A stretch of 64,000 nucleotides of DNA from Imbricaverruca yamaguchii (Eukaryota > Arthropoda > Thecostraca > Neoverrucidae). The translations under genes and the position numbers were made by a program. The number at the start of each line of letters is the position of its first letter. Position 1 is the first letter of the stretch. Positions 9,509 to 19,625 of the stretch are shown here, in pieces. The notes under the pieces were generated by a model. The model was given only the letters and a program-made list of their open reading frames with translations. It did no database searches and was not told the origin of the DNA. Location of the stretch: assembly GCA_034440575.1 (NCBI GenBank), contig JAOTOL010001006.1, forward strand, positions 141,001 to 205,000, given 5' to 3'.

Positions 9509-11205
9509 AGGCGGACTTCTCCGGTCTAGAGTCCCAATGCGAGCGAGTTTGCATTGATCACCCTTCGTGTAAAGTGATCATCTGTGGCGACCTGAATTGC
9601 AATCTTACAAAGCCTGATGGTGACTCTGCGAAAAATATGTTCAACAATTTTTCGTCTGATTACTCACTGCAGCAAGTTATGAAGACACTTACCTATTAAA
9701 GCGGTTCTCTGCCACATGTTTTTTATAGCGAATTGTCCACCTTCTTGTCACATGCTATGGTTCGCGATTTTACCATTTTTAGCCCGCACACATTTATTCG
9801 ATTTTTATTGATATTCTGCGCAGCCGTCCTGCGTGTCGCACCGTGCATCTCGTAGCTTGCGCCGGATTGACCTAGCTGCTTTATATCGTGACCTGGTTTG
9901 TGTGGATTGTTGGAGTATTTTATTCAATCACGTTGAAGTGGAATGCTTTCTTGTGTCGCTTTTACCGATTTTTGACCGACACGCTCCAGTTAGGCTGATG
10001 TGCATTCGAAACCCTAGCGCCCCACCGTTGTCTGACAGAACTAGAGATATAATGGCCGGCCGCCGGGAGGCGCTGCGTTACCCAGGTCACGACTCTGCTG
10101 CTTACAGCGAGCTCAACAGACAGGTACGCTCTGCCATTCGACGCGACACCCTTGACGATGTGCAGAGGCGTGTCCAGGAGAGCAAACGTGGGGGCATATG
10201 ACAGTGCATTAGGTCCACCGTTGTTGATGCCAAGTGCCACCGTTGAGTTCAGCATGAACAGCTCATCGGGGCGGACGGCATCGGCGTGGGTATGATCTGG
10301 CTGAGTTTTGACGTCATTGGCAGCGCGCTTCTGCATTTGGTCAACTCTACCCTCGCCACTGCTGACATACCCATCTCCTGGAGACACTCCATAGTTTATC
10401 CCATCTTTAAATCTGATGACCATACCAGCCCATCCAACAATCAGACCATCTCTATTGTCCTGATCACTGCCAAAATTGTGGAGCATGCAGTCCACCAGCA
10501 GCTCTTTGCCTGCCTATCCAATAGGCACCTCCTCTCTCCAACCCAGCATGGATTCCGCCCCCGTCATTCAACGGAGACCGCGATGATATCCATATCCGAC
10601 CAGATCCTGTCGGCCAATGACCATAATGAGATGTCCCTCCTTTGTCTCCTGGACTTGAGCGAGTGCTTTGATCTGATACATCATTCAAAATTTTGGACAA
10701 AATTAAGCCAGCACGGTAGTGACACTTCATGGTTTTCGGCCTATCTGAAAGAGCACACCCAGAATGTCAGCCTCACTGACAGTCTGGGTCGCAACTTAAA
10801 ATCTATGCCACTTCCAAACATCATCGGAATTTGCAAAGGCTCATCTCTCGGCCCCTTGCTCTACTGCATCTTCGCCAACGACCACAGTCTGTTCGCTGAA
10901 GCCGCAGTGGTCGTTCAGTATACAGATTACACACAGATTTCGGTCACCGGAAACAAAACTCGCATCCACAGCGTCGCTGCCGAGCTGGAGAACGTCCTGG
11001 CCTCCCTCGACGTTCGGTTCCACGGCAGCGGTCTGAAAGTAAATGCGGAGAAAACCCAGCTGATGGTCTTTGGTAGCCAACAAAACGGGCACAATCTCGC
11101 CAACTTCACGGTACGGTTTCGAGATCAACAATTACTCCCCTGTTCGGAAGTAAGAAATATAGGGCTCACTTTTGATCGCATCCTCAGCTGGGATATTGAT
11201 CCTCA
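9509..11205 (+). pseudogene. CR1-like LINE, segment 3: endonuclease end, linker and reverse transcriptase
   Basis: The frame continues from segment 2 as DLKADFSGLESQCERVCIDH, then VIICGDLNCNL, with the endonuclease GDLN motif. A stop follows near 9697. The linker (about 9810-10201) ends SAIRRDTLDDVQRRVQESKR. About 100 residues then seem to be missing before the RT at about 10260. RT landmarks are SPTQHGFRPRHSTETAMIS, CLLDLSECFDLIHH (motif A Asp kept), GSSLGPLLYCIFAND and LKVNAEKTQLMVFG. The catalytic YADD box is YTDY at 10919-10930, so one metal-binding Asp is lost. The frame runs straight into a BEL/Pao pol relic. Known for the family: RT copies the LINE RNA at the nicked target. This copy is dead. 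Confidence 0.8.
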
Positions 11206-11900
11206 GCTGCGACATCGATCGCATCCTTCGCATCGCGGTCTCGATCTGCCGCAGTACAACGGCGGTCAAGTAAAGCTGCTGCTCGAGGCCAACGTCACCG
11301 AAGGGTGCTCCAGAATGAGGTTTGGATGGGTGGCCCGAACCAGCCGGTTGCCATGAGGACACACTTTGGCTGGACTCTGACGGGGTCAGTATCGGCTCTG
11401 GTGCCCAGCAGCAAGCGCCATGTCATGTTCTTGCGACAACAGCCGGAAGAAGATGAAGATCAGCCAGCCATTGTCAACGAGTGGTGGTCCACGGAGGCCT
11501 TCGGGACGAAGTAACGCGAAACGACACCACGGTCGGCAAACGACAACAGGGCGCTCACCCTACTCGAAGAGAACACCAAGAGGATCGAAAGACGTTACAC
11601 GACGGGCCTGCTGTGGAAAGAAGACAACCCAACTTTTTTATGAGCAACAAATTTCAGACCATTCAGCGGCTGCAAGCCACTGAAAGAAAGCTCAGTAAAC
11701 AACCGGATGTAGCTGAGAGCTATCAAGCCACGATCGAAGCATAGTCACCGACGGTCACACCCGGAAGCTGACACCTCAAAAAGCGGAAGTGCTCAGATCC
11801 CTTGAGCTGGTTCTTCGCCACTAAAGACAAATACAAAGACAAATACATATCTTCAGGTCATCCACAATAAACTCGTGGATATTTCAGTCTATTGCCGAGT
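11206..11900 (+). pseudogene. BEL/Pao LTR-retrotransposon pol relic (protease to start of RT)
   Basis: From about 11215 the sequence reads HRGLDLPQYNGGQVKLLLEA. After a one-base frame change it reads GGPNQPVAMRTHFGWTLTGS, the conserved end of the BEL/Pao protease region. Further shifted frames give WWSTEAFGTK, then RRYTTGLLWKED, RLQATERKLSKQPDVAESY and DGHTRKLTPQKAEVLRSLEL, all in the order expected of BEL/Pao Pol. At least four frameshifts or stops make it non-functional. It is joined directly to the LINE RT. The gag relic at about 1.1 kb may be the same family but is 10 kb away. Confidence 0.65.
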
Positions 11901-11969
11901 TTTAAAACAGATGTCACGGGAAAAATGGCCGTCACAGGCAGTACGTTGCTGCTGAGTAGCTCTGTCGGC

Positions 11970-12285
11970 AGCTGTTTGTGTGTGTGTGTGTTCGCCATGT
12001 GCAGTCAAGCACAGGGTGAGTGATGTTGTCTACAGACTCTGCATGTCGCGCCGTGGTCTACCTCTTCCGGGCAGCAGCGACATCTGGCTGGACGCCGCAT
12101 GTCCAGAGACGACGTGTTTGCTCGACCGGCGTTGTGGCCCGGTCGCCTCGTTCGTATTTGTTCCGCGTGTTTGTTGAACGCCGGCCGCGGCACAGGTGCG
12201 GGGTGTTTATGCTACACGTTGACACCTTTCGGTCTTGTCTCAGCTGGCCCTTACCTTCATATATAAGCCGGGCGTCAACACATGT

Positions 12286-12352
<67 letters not shown>

Positions 12353-12540
12353 CTTCTTCTTCTGTCGTCTTCGTCAAGTGCACTGCACCTCTGCCGTCTC
12401 GCCGCCGCCAATATAGAATCGGTTTCTTTGAACGAGTAGTGGAGTGCTGAGTGGAACAGTGAGTGGTCAGTGGAAGTGCATTGATGAACAACGCGCAGCA
12501 CTGCTCGTCACGGCTGGGTCATCGTGCCTGACTCTGTTTT
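11970..12540 (+). promoter_or_regulatory. Possible LTR or promoter region with TATA box and (CT)n
   Basis: Downstream of the BEL/Pao pol relic lies a GC-rich stretch with TATATAAG at 12260-12267, followed by a long (CT)n tract and then a leader-like sequence. This is the usual place for a 3' LTR. TGTTTGTGTG near 11972 or TGTTGAACG at 12172 could be its 5' end. No matching second LTR and no clear 3' end were found, so the call rests on position and the TATA box only. Confidence 0.3.
12288..12347 (+). repeat. (CT)n microsatellite
   Basis: Uninterrupted CT dinucleotides for about 60 bp. Long open frames across it are leucine/serine or arginine/glutamate runs and are not genes. Confidence 0.95.
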
Positions 12541-12584
12541 CCTGCCATCTTCCCACGTTTCTCGTACTCCTTTGTTTCCTAATG

Positions 12585-12960
12585 CCACTGATCTTTTGAA
12601 TTAGGGGGTCTCATTTAGCACTCTTGAATTAGAGTGTTCCTAGCTAAGTGCATGCTCTCTTGAATTCGAGGACTCCTTTATCACTCTTGAATTGGAGTGT
12701 TCTTGATTAGGTCCATGCTCTCCTGAATTAGAGAGTTCGTTTGTCTCCCTTGAATTGGGGAGCTCTAACCCACAACCTGAATTATTGCGTCCACTTACGT
12801 TTAGGTTAATTGGATTATTGTTTTACATTCTCCAATCATGCATCTTTACGACCTCTCATATTGCAATTGTTTATTTCTTTTACTAGTGTAATTCACATCA
12901 TTTCCTTTCACATATCATTCCCGCTTACTTCTCTCTCTCCCCCCCCTCTCTCTCTCTCTC
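12585..12960 (+). repeat. Dispersed repeat with TTGAATT palindromes, copy B
   Basis: This is the uninterrupted counterpart of copy A. It has five palindromic units, four of them clean: CACTCTTGAATTAGAGTG (12619-12636), CACTCTTGAATTGGAGTG (12682-12699), CTCTCCTGAATTAGAGAG (12718-12735) and CTCCCTTGAATTGGGGAG (12745-12762). The same GAGCTCTAACC and AT-rich 3' block as copy A follows. It ends against a (CTCTCA)n tract. Confidence 0.75.
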
Positions 12961-13075
12961 TCTCTCACTCTCACTCTCACTCTCACTCTCATTCTCACTC
13001 TCACTCTCACTCTCACTTTCCCTGCCTTTGGCTAATGGTCTAATGGTCTAATGGTCTAATGGGCTAATAGGCTCA
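12936..13075 (+). repeat. (CT)n/(CTCTCA)n and (GGTCTAAT)n microsatellites
   Basis: CT-rich repeats run from about 12936 to 13018, with CTCACT units in the second half. Tandem TAATGGTC octamers follow to about 13075. They lie just upstream of the transporter gene's first coding exon. Confidence 0.85.
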
Positions 13076-13266
13076 TGGTCAGACGTGGCTGGTCGCTAGA
13101 AAGTGAATATTTATCTGCACGAGATAGCTGTTTCCTCGTCTGTCAACTGTCTGCATGGCTAATTTCAAAGAATAAAATGAAGGGGAAGTGATGTTCTTTG
13201 GGACGATGCCTGCGCGTGACTCCATGGCACGTGACTTGGAATAAAACGTTATTCCTTCGTTGCAGA

Positions 13267-13372
13267 TTGACGACCAAACGCCGGTCGCAGAACACCGATC
13301 ATCTGCAGCAAGGCACACGACAGCGAAGCATGTGAACAGCCCGAGTATCAGAGCACACGACCAGTGACCACC
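13267..13372 (+). other. Likely 5' UTR part of the transporter's first coding exon
   Basis: A good splice acceptor (TATTCCTTCGTTGCAG) ends at 13266, and the sequence then runs to the start ATG at 13373. This suggests that an upstream non-coding exon exists. Alternatively, transcription starts nearby and the acceptor is unused. No TATA box is obvious in the preceding 200 bp. Confidence 0.4.
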
Positions 13373-13969
13373 ATGCTGCGCCCGCTCGCCGTCGGGATAC
13401 TGGTGCAGTCGCTGAGCACTGCGGTTGTCGGACTGTTTGTGCTGGAGGCGACACCAGCGCACCTGCGTCCGGTTCCCAGTCTGGTGACCACGCCCGTCAC
13501 CTTCGTCGTCAAATGGGTCGACTCGATCGATCCCATGCCGCTGCGCGCCGACCAATCGCTGCGCGTGACCTTGACTCCGGACGTTGATTGGCGGACCGAC
13601 GTGGAGCCGGCCAATTGGACGCTGACGCTGGCAGACGTCGAGGAAGGGCGCAACCGAACGGTGCTGATCACCGGCCGCCATCTAGGCCGCGCCTACATTG
13701 CCTTTAGCCTGGAGACAGTGGAGCCGAGCGGACAGAGAGCCGACATGGAGATCAGCATGCTCTCAAGCAACTCCAGCAGATACGATGTCAGCTTCTTGCG
13801 AGCCTCCAGCACCAAAGACGTGGCCTTTACCGCCGTGCTTACGCTATCCGTGCTGTTAATCAATTGCAACATGGGTTTTCAGCTCGATGTTGGAGTAATC
13901 AAAGCGACCATGAGAAGGCCGATCGGCCCGGCCATCGGATTTTTGGCGCAGTTTATCATAATGCCACTG
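13373..13969 (+). CDS. SLC10-family (sodium/bile acid symporter-like) transporter, coding exon 1
   Basis: This exon encodes residues 1-199 of a predicted secondary transporter of the plasma membrane. Family members couple Na+ entry to uptake of bile acids, steroid sulfates or other organic anions; the substrate here is unknown. The ATG at 13373 (context GACCACCATG) is followed by a signal-peptide-like hydrophobic start (residues 1-24). Next comes an extracellular domain of about 120 residues with N-glycosylation sequons at N81, N94 and N133. TM1 is at about 151-171 and TM2 begins in RRPIGPAIGFLAQFIIMPL. The long extracellular N-terminus resembles SLC10A3/A5-type proteins more than the bile acid carriers. 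The exon ends in phase 0 at a GTAAGT donor (13970). Confidence 0.85.
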
Positions 13970-15614
13970 GTAAGTGAATGTACTTGCAAAACGGTTACCT
14001 CCACCAAGCTAACACGTCTGACATCGTTCTCTAGAGCCTGATTCACCTCAACAATGCGGGTGGGGGTGAGATCAATTTGGCCCCCTGAGAATGCTCAGAG
14101 GAAGCTTCTGAGCCGTTCATGCTATCGTTTTAATATTCGTCATACCTTTCACCACATGACTTGTGCACATTGTGTCGAAACGTTACGTTCTAATCTTTTA
14201 AGACGCGAACCAAAGCCAAATCACGACCTAGTTGCAGGACGACTTCTAAATGTGCATTGAACATTTTTTACTTGGCATACTACACAAGATATAGCTAAAA
14301 GTAAAACTGGGTGCATATGCACATCATCAAATAAAAATGCAAAGATGATACATGTGAATTTAGGTCAGGTCCAAGGTCCAATTTATGGAAGCTTGAACAC
14401 ATGTATGCTTGAGTCTGACTTTGTAACTGATCAGTATTTATGAAAACTCTGAATGTATGCAGTGGCAAGGTATGTCCTCTAGAGTGTGCAAGGATTCATG
14501 CCACTACCAGGTTAGGTCAGTGAAGAGTGGCCTGGAACGTCCAAAAGGTGCAAGTTTTCCAGGTGGTCTAAAGTAGCGTTACCTCACCTGGGACGCTGTC
14601 ATCCTCAGGGGTGCTGGAACCGATGTCGGGGGTGCTGGAAAGTGGTTCCTGACCTGTGCAGTACGGTGTTCATTGGGTCCGTTGGCCGAATGAATCCACT
14701 GTATCGTCAGGCAGCTGATGCACATCAAGTGTCGCATCAGTCCTCTCGGTGTGGATACGAATTATCACTCGACTGCTCTTTAACGGGGCTACATTTCCCC
14801 ACCCCTTAGGCAACTCTAAATGTCGACGTATGTAGCCACACCTTGCCATTTAACGCATCTTGCTATCTTGCTTAGACCAAAAAATTACCGGTGGTCAAAT
14901 TGCTGCCTCCTTTCTCACAATGCGATGGGTAGGCAATTCTCCCGAACTGCGAGGGCTTCAAGGGTGACATTTCGGTTTTTCTGCATTCGACAGTGAAACT
15001 TTTGCTTTACGCTCGATATGCGACCTACGCTTTCATCTCTTTTAGTGGCCGGAACCTTGCGAAGCAAGTGCAAAAATGGCCGTAACAGGCCCTACCGATT
15101 CGCTTCCGTTGTGTGTGGAACGTCATCCGGCCCCTTGACCATTATAATCCCGTCTTCTATTTCAAATTTTTCCCCAATGATTCCATGTTCTACACTGACG
15201 CTGCAAGGGAGTTTATCAGGGTTCGTCTGTAATTATTATTTTTATTATTTTATTATTTAATACATAATTGCATTTAACTTTATTTGCAACATAATTGCAT
15301 TTAACTTTATTTGTAAAAGACATCCAATGCATGCGAGCATAGTTATGAATGGCGTAGACTTCAGTGCCGTCTAAAAATAGTAATTATTGGAAAAATATCT
15401 TGGTGCTGTACACGCTGAAAAAGCGCTTAGGAAGCTAGCATTTACTCCGTTTCTGGCGCTGAACCCTTGAACTCGTACAGCTAACTCAGTTATGCATTAC
15501 TTACGTGTGTTTCTGAAAAACGCAAAATTAAATGCGTATGATGGTGATGACGATGATGCAACCTCCTCATTGATGTCAACCGCGTCATGGTGGCACTTCA
15601 CAATTGCTTTCCAG
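13970..15614 (+). other. Transporter intron 1
   Basis: GTAAGT donor and TTTCCAG acceptor. I see no gene or recognisable transposon in it; short open frames lack domains. An AT-rich stretch near 15230-15310 includes a direct repeat of GCATTTAACTTTATTTG. Confidence 0.65.
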
Positions 15615-15789
15615 AGTGCCTACACAGTGGCCAAGTTTGGATTTTCTGGGCAGCCACTTTACCAGCTGGGTCTCTTCACGCTGGGCGCCTCCCCGGGCGG
15701 CGGTCAAAGCAACAACTTCGTGCTGCTGTTCGACGCAGACATCAACCTGAGCATCACCATGACGTTCATCTCTATGGTAGCAGCCGCCG
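15615..15789 (+). CDS. SLC10-family transporter, coding exon 2
   Basis: Encodes residues 200-257 plus the first base of codon 258. It completes TM2 (SAYTVAKFGF) and carries the family's signature loop PGGGQSN (226-232) and the helix LSITMTF (244-250). By comparison with structures of bacterial ASBT homologues, Ser231, Asn232 and Thr249 match the Na1 sodium site. The acceptor is GCTTTCCAG and the donor is GGTGAG (GT at 15790). The phase-1 end joins exactly to exon 3 to give Gly258. Confidence 0.85.
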
Positions 15790-16688
15790 GTGAGGCCCGA
15801 GGCCGTCGGTGGGACCGCAGGTGGGCTCGGCGAGTGCGAGGAGCCCCGGTGTCGTTCTAAGCCGTTTGACATGCCTGTGATTCTTCTGAGCAGAACTGGG
15901 TATGGTTGCTCTGTTAGCGGCCTGAATGCGTTCGAATGTTGAAGCTTTGGTTGATTTGGGTGACGGGAAAATATTGATGCCTTGATGTTGTCCACCGTTA
16001 GCGTTATGTTTCACTTTCCCCACGCGTTTCTGACGTATGTGTCCGTCTGTCGGCGACAAGATGCCGATGACCTGACGCACAACAGATACTCCATTCGTAA
16101 CTTAATATGCGTCATTGCATGGAGTGTTTTGAATATCAAGCGAGCGGAGAGATGAATAGATTCTAGATTCTGACTGCAAAATGATCGTGACACTCGCCAC
16201 ATCACACGTTGCATCATGATACATAATGCAAATATAAATAATAGCAAGGTAAAGAACATAAACTATGACGAGAATATAACTAATGTTTATAATATAAACA
16301 CGTAAATGAAATAAATTATGTAAATATTATAAATAAGGTTAATAATATGAATAATGTAATATGTCAACAAAATTAATAATGTGAATAATATAAATAAAGT
16401 AAATAATATAAATAATTCAAGTCATGTATATAATGTAACTGTGTAGCATGATGCAAATATAGATGTACTAACAAGTTCAGGCCGACCAACGAAGTGAAAT
16501 GGAGTGTGGCGGCTACTGCGGGGCTGGATGGAACAATTCTCCTCTTTCCCCCCACTTCCAATCCCAATCCAATCCACTGCACCTCCAGTATTGTCCGCTG
16601 CGAGCCGACGTGAGGACGAGCGCATCGCCAGACTTGCGTCAGCATCGGCACCAGCGTCGGGATCAGCTGCCGTCGCCGCTGCCGGCAG
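15790..16688 (+). other. Transporter intron 2
   Basis: About 900 bp. It includes a very AT-rich segment with imperfect AATAATATAAATAA-type repeats at about 16260-16430. No gene is seen inside. Confidence 0.65.
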
Positions 16689-16906
16689 GCATGATGCCGC
16701 TGTGGATGTTCACGCTGGGGCGGCGGCTGGTCGGCGACGACGATTCGCTGCGGATCCCCTTCAGCGGCATGGCCTGGTCGCTGCTGATCATGATGCTGCC
16801 CTGCGCCCTGGGCGTGCTCATCCGCTGGCGCCGGCCCAAGTGGAAGGCCTACTCGGACCGCACCATCAAGCCGATGCTGGTCATCGTGCTGGCGTTGATC
16901 GTCACG
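16689..16906 (+). CDS. SLC10-family transporter, coding exon 3
   Basis: Encodes the rest of Gly258 and residues 259-330. It completes TM4 (MMPLWMFTLG), the MMPL phrase being typical of the family, and adds TM5 (SGMAWSLLIMMLPCALGVLI). A basic cytoplasmic loop (RWRRPKWKAYSDR) and TM6 (IKPMLVIVLALIVT) follow. The acceptor is CTGCCGGCAG and the donor is GTAGGT (16907). It ends in phase 0. Confidence 0.85.
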
Positions 16907-17429
16907 GTAGGTTTGACCGGGTGGCTGGTGGTTTACCATCAGCCAGCGGTGATATTGTGTTGCTGCTGTCAGTGTTTGTTACACTAATGGTTGACTAACA
17001 CGAATGGTGTTTACGCGGGCGAATGTGGTTGAAAAGAGCCACTGATTGCGTATTTACCACGCACATTCGCGGAGTGAGATTGCTCTGGCGCTGCTATAGT
17101 ATAATCAATCTGTTTCTAGTATGGCATTGCACTGGCCCAAAGTTCGTACCGGTATAAACCTCCTTGGCCAGCTCCTACTCAGAGCATGGCATCAGTTCGG
17201 GAGCGTTGCCATGTTTCGAGATTGGACTTCGCTTCTAACAAAGCTCCTAACGAACAAACAAAAACGCACACACACGAAACGAAAATGTCGCAGAAGTGGA
17301 TGCCTAAGCTTCAGCACGGTGGGCGGAGCCTCAAGTATGTAACATGACACCACAGTAACACACACACATACCATAGCGGCATCGTTAGTTGGTCACTGAC
17401 CGGCGATGTCGCCCGGCCCCTGGGGAAAG
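16907..17429 (+). other. Transporter intron 3, first part
   Basis: No gene or known repeat is recognised. It precedes the 40-bp satellite. Confidence 0.5.
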
Positions 17430-17760
17430 CGATCACGCTCTCAGATGCCAGCTCTCCTGCATGTTGTAATTATTACACTCTCATCTGCCGGCTCTCTTGC
17501 GTATTGTAATTATTACACTCTCAGATGCCAGCCCTCCTGCATGTCGTAATTATTACACTCTCATCTGCCGGCTCTCCTGCGTATTGTAACCATTACACTC
17601 TCATCTGCCGGCTCTCCTGCATGTTGTAATTATTACACTCTCATCTGCCGGCTCTCCTGCGTATTGTAATCATTACATATTCTCTCATCTGCCGGCTCTC
17701 CTGCGTATTGTAATTATTACACTCTCATCTGCCGGCTCTCCTGCGTATTGTAATCATTAC
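17430..17760 (+). repeat. 40-bp tandem satellite (left part), in intron 3
   Basis: The unit is TATTACACTCTCATCTGCCG followed by GCTCTCCTGCGTATTGTAAT, 40 bp, with about eight copies. Some units vary by ATG/GTA or TAATCATTAC changes. It is interrupted at 17760 by the inverted-array element, and diverged units resume at 18683. Regular spacing can suggest a CRISPR array, but there are no unique spacers. Confidence 0.85.
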
Positions 17761-18682
17761 GGTAACCGGACAAATGTACGTAAAGCAAATGTAGTTATGG
17801 CAGATGTACGTACGCAAATGTACGCAAGCAAATGTACGTAAGCACACATGTACGTATGGCAATTGTACGTAAGCGCAGATGTACGTATGGTTAATGTACG
17901 GAACCGCAAGTGTACGTATGGAAAATGTGCGTATGCGCAAAAGTATGTACGCGCAAATGTACGGAAGCGCAAATGTACGTAAGCGCAAATGTTCGTAAGC
18001 GCAAATATACTTAAACGCAAATGTACGTATGCGCAAATGTACGTAAGTACAAATATACATATGCGCAAATGCACGTATGCGCAAATGTACGTAAGCGAAA
18101 ATGTACATAAGGCCAAATGTACGTATGCGAAAATGCACTTCTAAAGTACGTACTGAAAAGTACTCGACTGCGGTGGGAAGAGGGACGTTGCCAGATATCA
18201 CAACACTTTTCAGCTGTTAATTAATTTCTGCGCGTAACTTGGTAATACTGCTTGTTCCCATCCGGCTCTTTATTATATTTGAGAGTTCGAATGTATGCTG
18301 GCCCATTAATCCCGACAATTTGTTTGCATGGTTTAGTTCCGTAACCGGAAATTCCGCGAGTGGTCCGTCTGGCGCGACATCTACCGGTAGTAAGTATAGA
18401 TCGTAGTAGTAGTTCGATGCCGCCAAAGGTGGCGGGAACAGCCCGCTCAGTTGCGCGCTGCGCCCCAAGGCACGGGCTGAGCGGTCACGACCTAGCCTCT
18501 CGTAACAATGCTAATAACCATTCCCCTCACGGGAATATGCTATTTGTGCATATGTACATTTGTGCATACGTACATTTGCCATACGTACATTTACGCTTAC
18601 GTACTTTTGCTTACGTACATTTGCTTACGTACATCTGCCATACGTACATTTGTCCTCACGTAAATTTGTCCTAAAATCAATG
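17761..18682 (+). mobile_element. 922-bp transposon-like element with inverted 16-bp terminal arrays
   Basis: The left 370 bp is an array of about 16-bp units GCGCAAATGTACGTAA. The right 140 bp is the same array in reverse complement (TTACGTACATTTGC). The outermost parts match each other for about 65 bp as terminal inverted repeats: GGACAAATGTACGTA, then CAGATGTACGTA, then GCAAATGTACG. Between them lie about 410 bp of unique sequence with no coding frame. The element sits within the 40-bp satellite and is flanked by ATTAC on both sides (17756-17760 and 18683-18687), a likely 5-bp target-site duplication. The superfamily is not assignable. Confidence 0.7.
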
Positions 18683-18815
18683 ATTACGCTGTCAACTGCA
18701 AACACTCCTGCATATTGTAATTATTTCGCTTTAATCTGCATGTTGTAATTATAACGTTCTCATTTGCAGGTATCCATGAGTATTGTAATTGTCACGCTCT
18801 TATCTGCGGGTCTGC
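18683..18815 (+). repeat. 40-bp tandem satellite (right part, diverged)
   Basis: Three diverged units continue the array after the insertion. They show ATTACGCT..CTGC..CTCCTGCATATTGTAATT, TTTAATCTGCATGTTGTAAT and GTATTGTAATTGTCACGCTC patterns. Confidence 0.65.
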
Positions 18816-18855
18816 ATAACGTGGCCTGTCCTCGACTTTATCAGGCCGATTGCCA

Positions 18856-18968
18856 ACTGACTCTCCCAGCCGGGAGCTTAGCGTTAGCGCGGCGACCCTA
18901 ACCCTGTCTTGCCAGCACGGGGAAGCCCAGTGCAGTCCCGCGCCCTAACCAACCGAGCTGCCGGGACG
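18856..18968 (-). mobile_element. tRNA-derived SINE or tRNA retropseudogene
   Basis: Read on the minus strand it begins GTCCCGGCAGCTCGGTTGG then TTAGGGCGCGGGACTGCAC, a recognisable tRNA 5' half with an A-box-like CAGCTCGGTTGG. A degenerate B box (GGTTAGGGTCGC) lies downstream, and a CTCCCGGCTGGGAG hairpin is at the 3' end. The flanks GCCGATTGCCA (18845-18855) and GCCAATTGCCA (18969-18979) form an 11-bp duplication with one mismatch. It is not a working tRNA because the arms do not close. Its 3' part is unlike that of the SINE at 51.2 kb, so it is a separate family. Confidence 0.65.
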
Positions 18969-18979
18969 GCCAATTGCCA

Positions 18980-19514
18980 GAGCTCTATCTAACATCCTCA
19001 CACAGCGTGGGCCAAATAAGCATGCCTGATGGAAGTTCGTCAGTATGTGGCGTGTTTGCGGCTCATCAGCCTGTAGTGGCACCATATCATCTCATACATA
19101 GCATCACAATCAGCAGACATTCTCTGGTGTGACGTCAGCAATACGATGACGTAGTCGGAATGATTTCTGATTCTGTCAAGTCGAGTGACATCAAACTTAG
19201 CTAAAATTGCCGGCAGCTGTGCCTGGAAACCGATTAACCCTGTGTTAGCACGACCTGCGAGTTTACTAAACCCTGCTTTTCGGACGTCTCCTTACTCTGT
19301 TTGTCCTGAGGCTTGTTCTGATGGCAACGTCGCTGCCATCATCAGTTTGCGAGATCCGAGGGTTCGGAACGTTTCGCTGTCCTGTTCAACTTTCCTCTTC
19401 CACCGTGTGTTACGAATGGGCATGCTGCATGCCAATGTGCCGTTTATTCTCGCGTGTACAACAATTTGTGGAATATTTACTTCTAACATCGTGCTTCTTT
19501 TCCTTGCGAACCAG
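18980..19514 (+). other. Transporter intron 3, last part
   Basis: No repeat is recognised. The frame before exon 4 is open for some distance, but a strong acceptor (CTTCTTTTCCTTGCGAACCAG) marks the exon start. Confidence 0.5.
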
Positions 19515-19625
19515 ACTGCCGTATGGCTAAACCTCGAAGTCATTATCTTGCTGACGATCCAGCAGTACCTCCTGGGCCTGGCCGTGGTGATACTGGGGTT
19601 TTCCCTCGGCTCTGGATTGGCGCTG
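19515..19625 (+). CDS. SLC10-family transporter, coding exon 4
   Basis: Encodes residues 331-367: TAVWLNLEVIILL, then a turn, then LLGLAVVILGFSLGSGLAL. This is the family's TM7 and the start of the next helix (G-x-x-L-G pattern). Exon and flanks are in phase 0, with donor GGTATGT (GT at 19626). In homologues about ten more residues, usually with an LP motif, separate this point from the TVAIE/GIQN-type helix encoded by exon 5. A small exon may therefore be missing, or exon 5 may begin slightly earlier. Confidence 0.75.

Noticed and set aside
10286..11205. Active reverse transcriptase
   Set aside because: The YADD box is YTDY, the N-terminal linker is deleted and the endonuclease has stops. 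It is a dead copy.
16504..16998. Alanine/arginine-rich 164-codon frame
   Set aside because: Shadow of transporter exon 3 in another frame.
17430..17760. CRISPR-like regular repeat array
   Set aside because: The 40-bp units are contiguous, with no unique spacers and no cas genes. It is a eukaryotic satellite.
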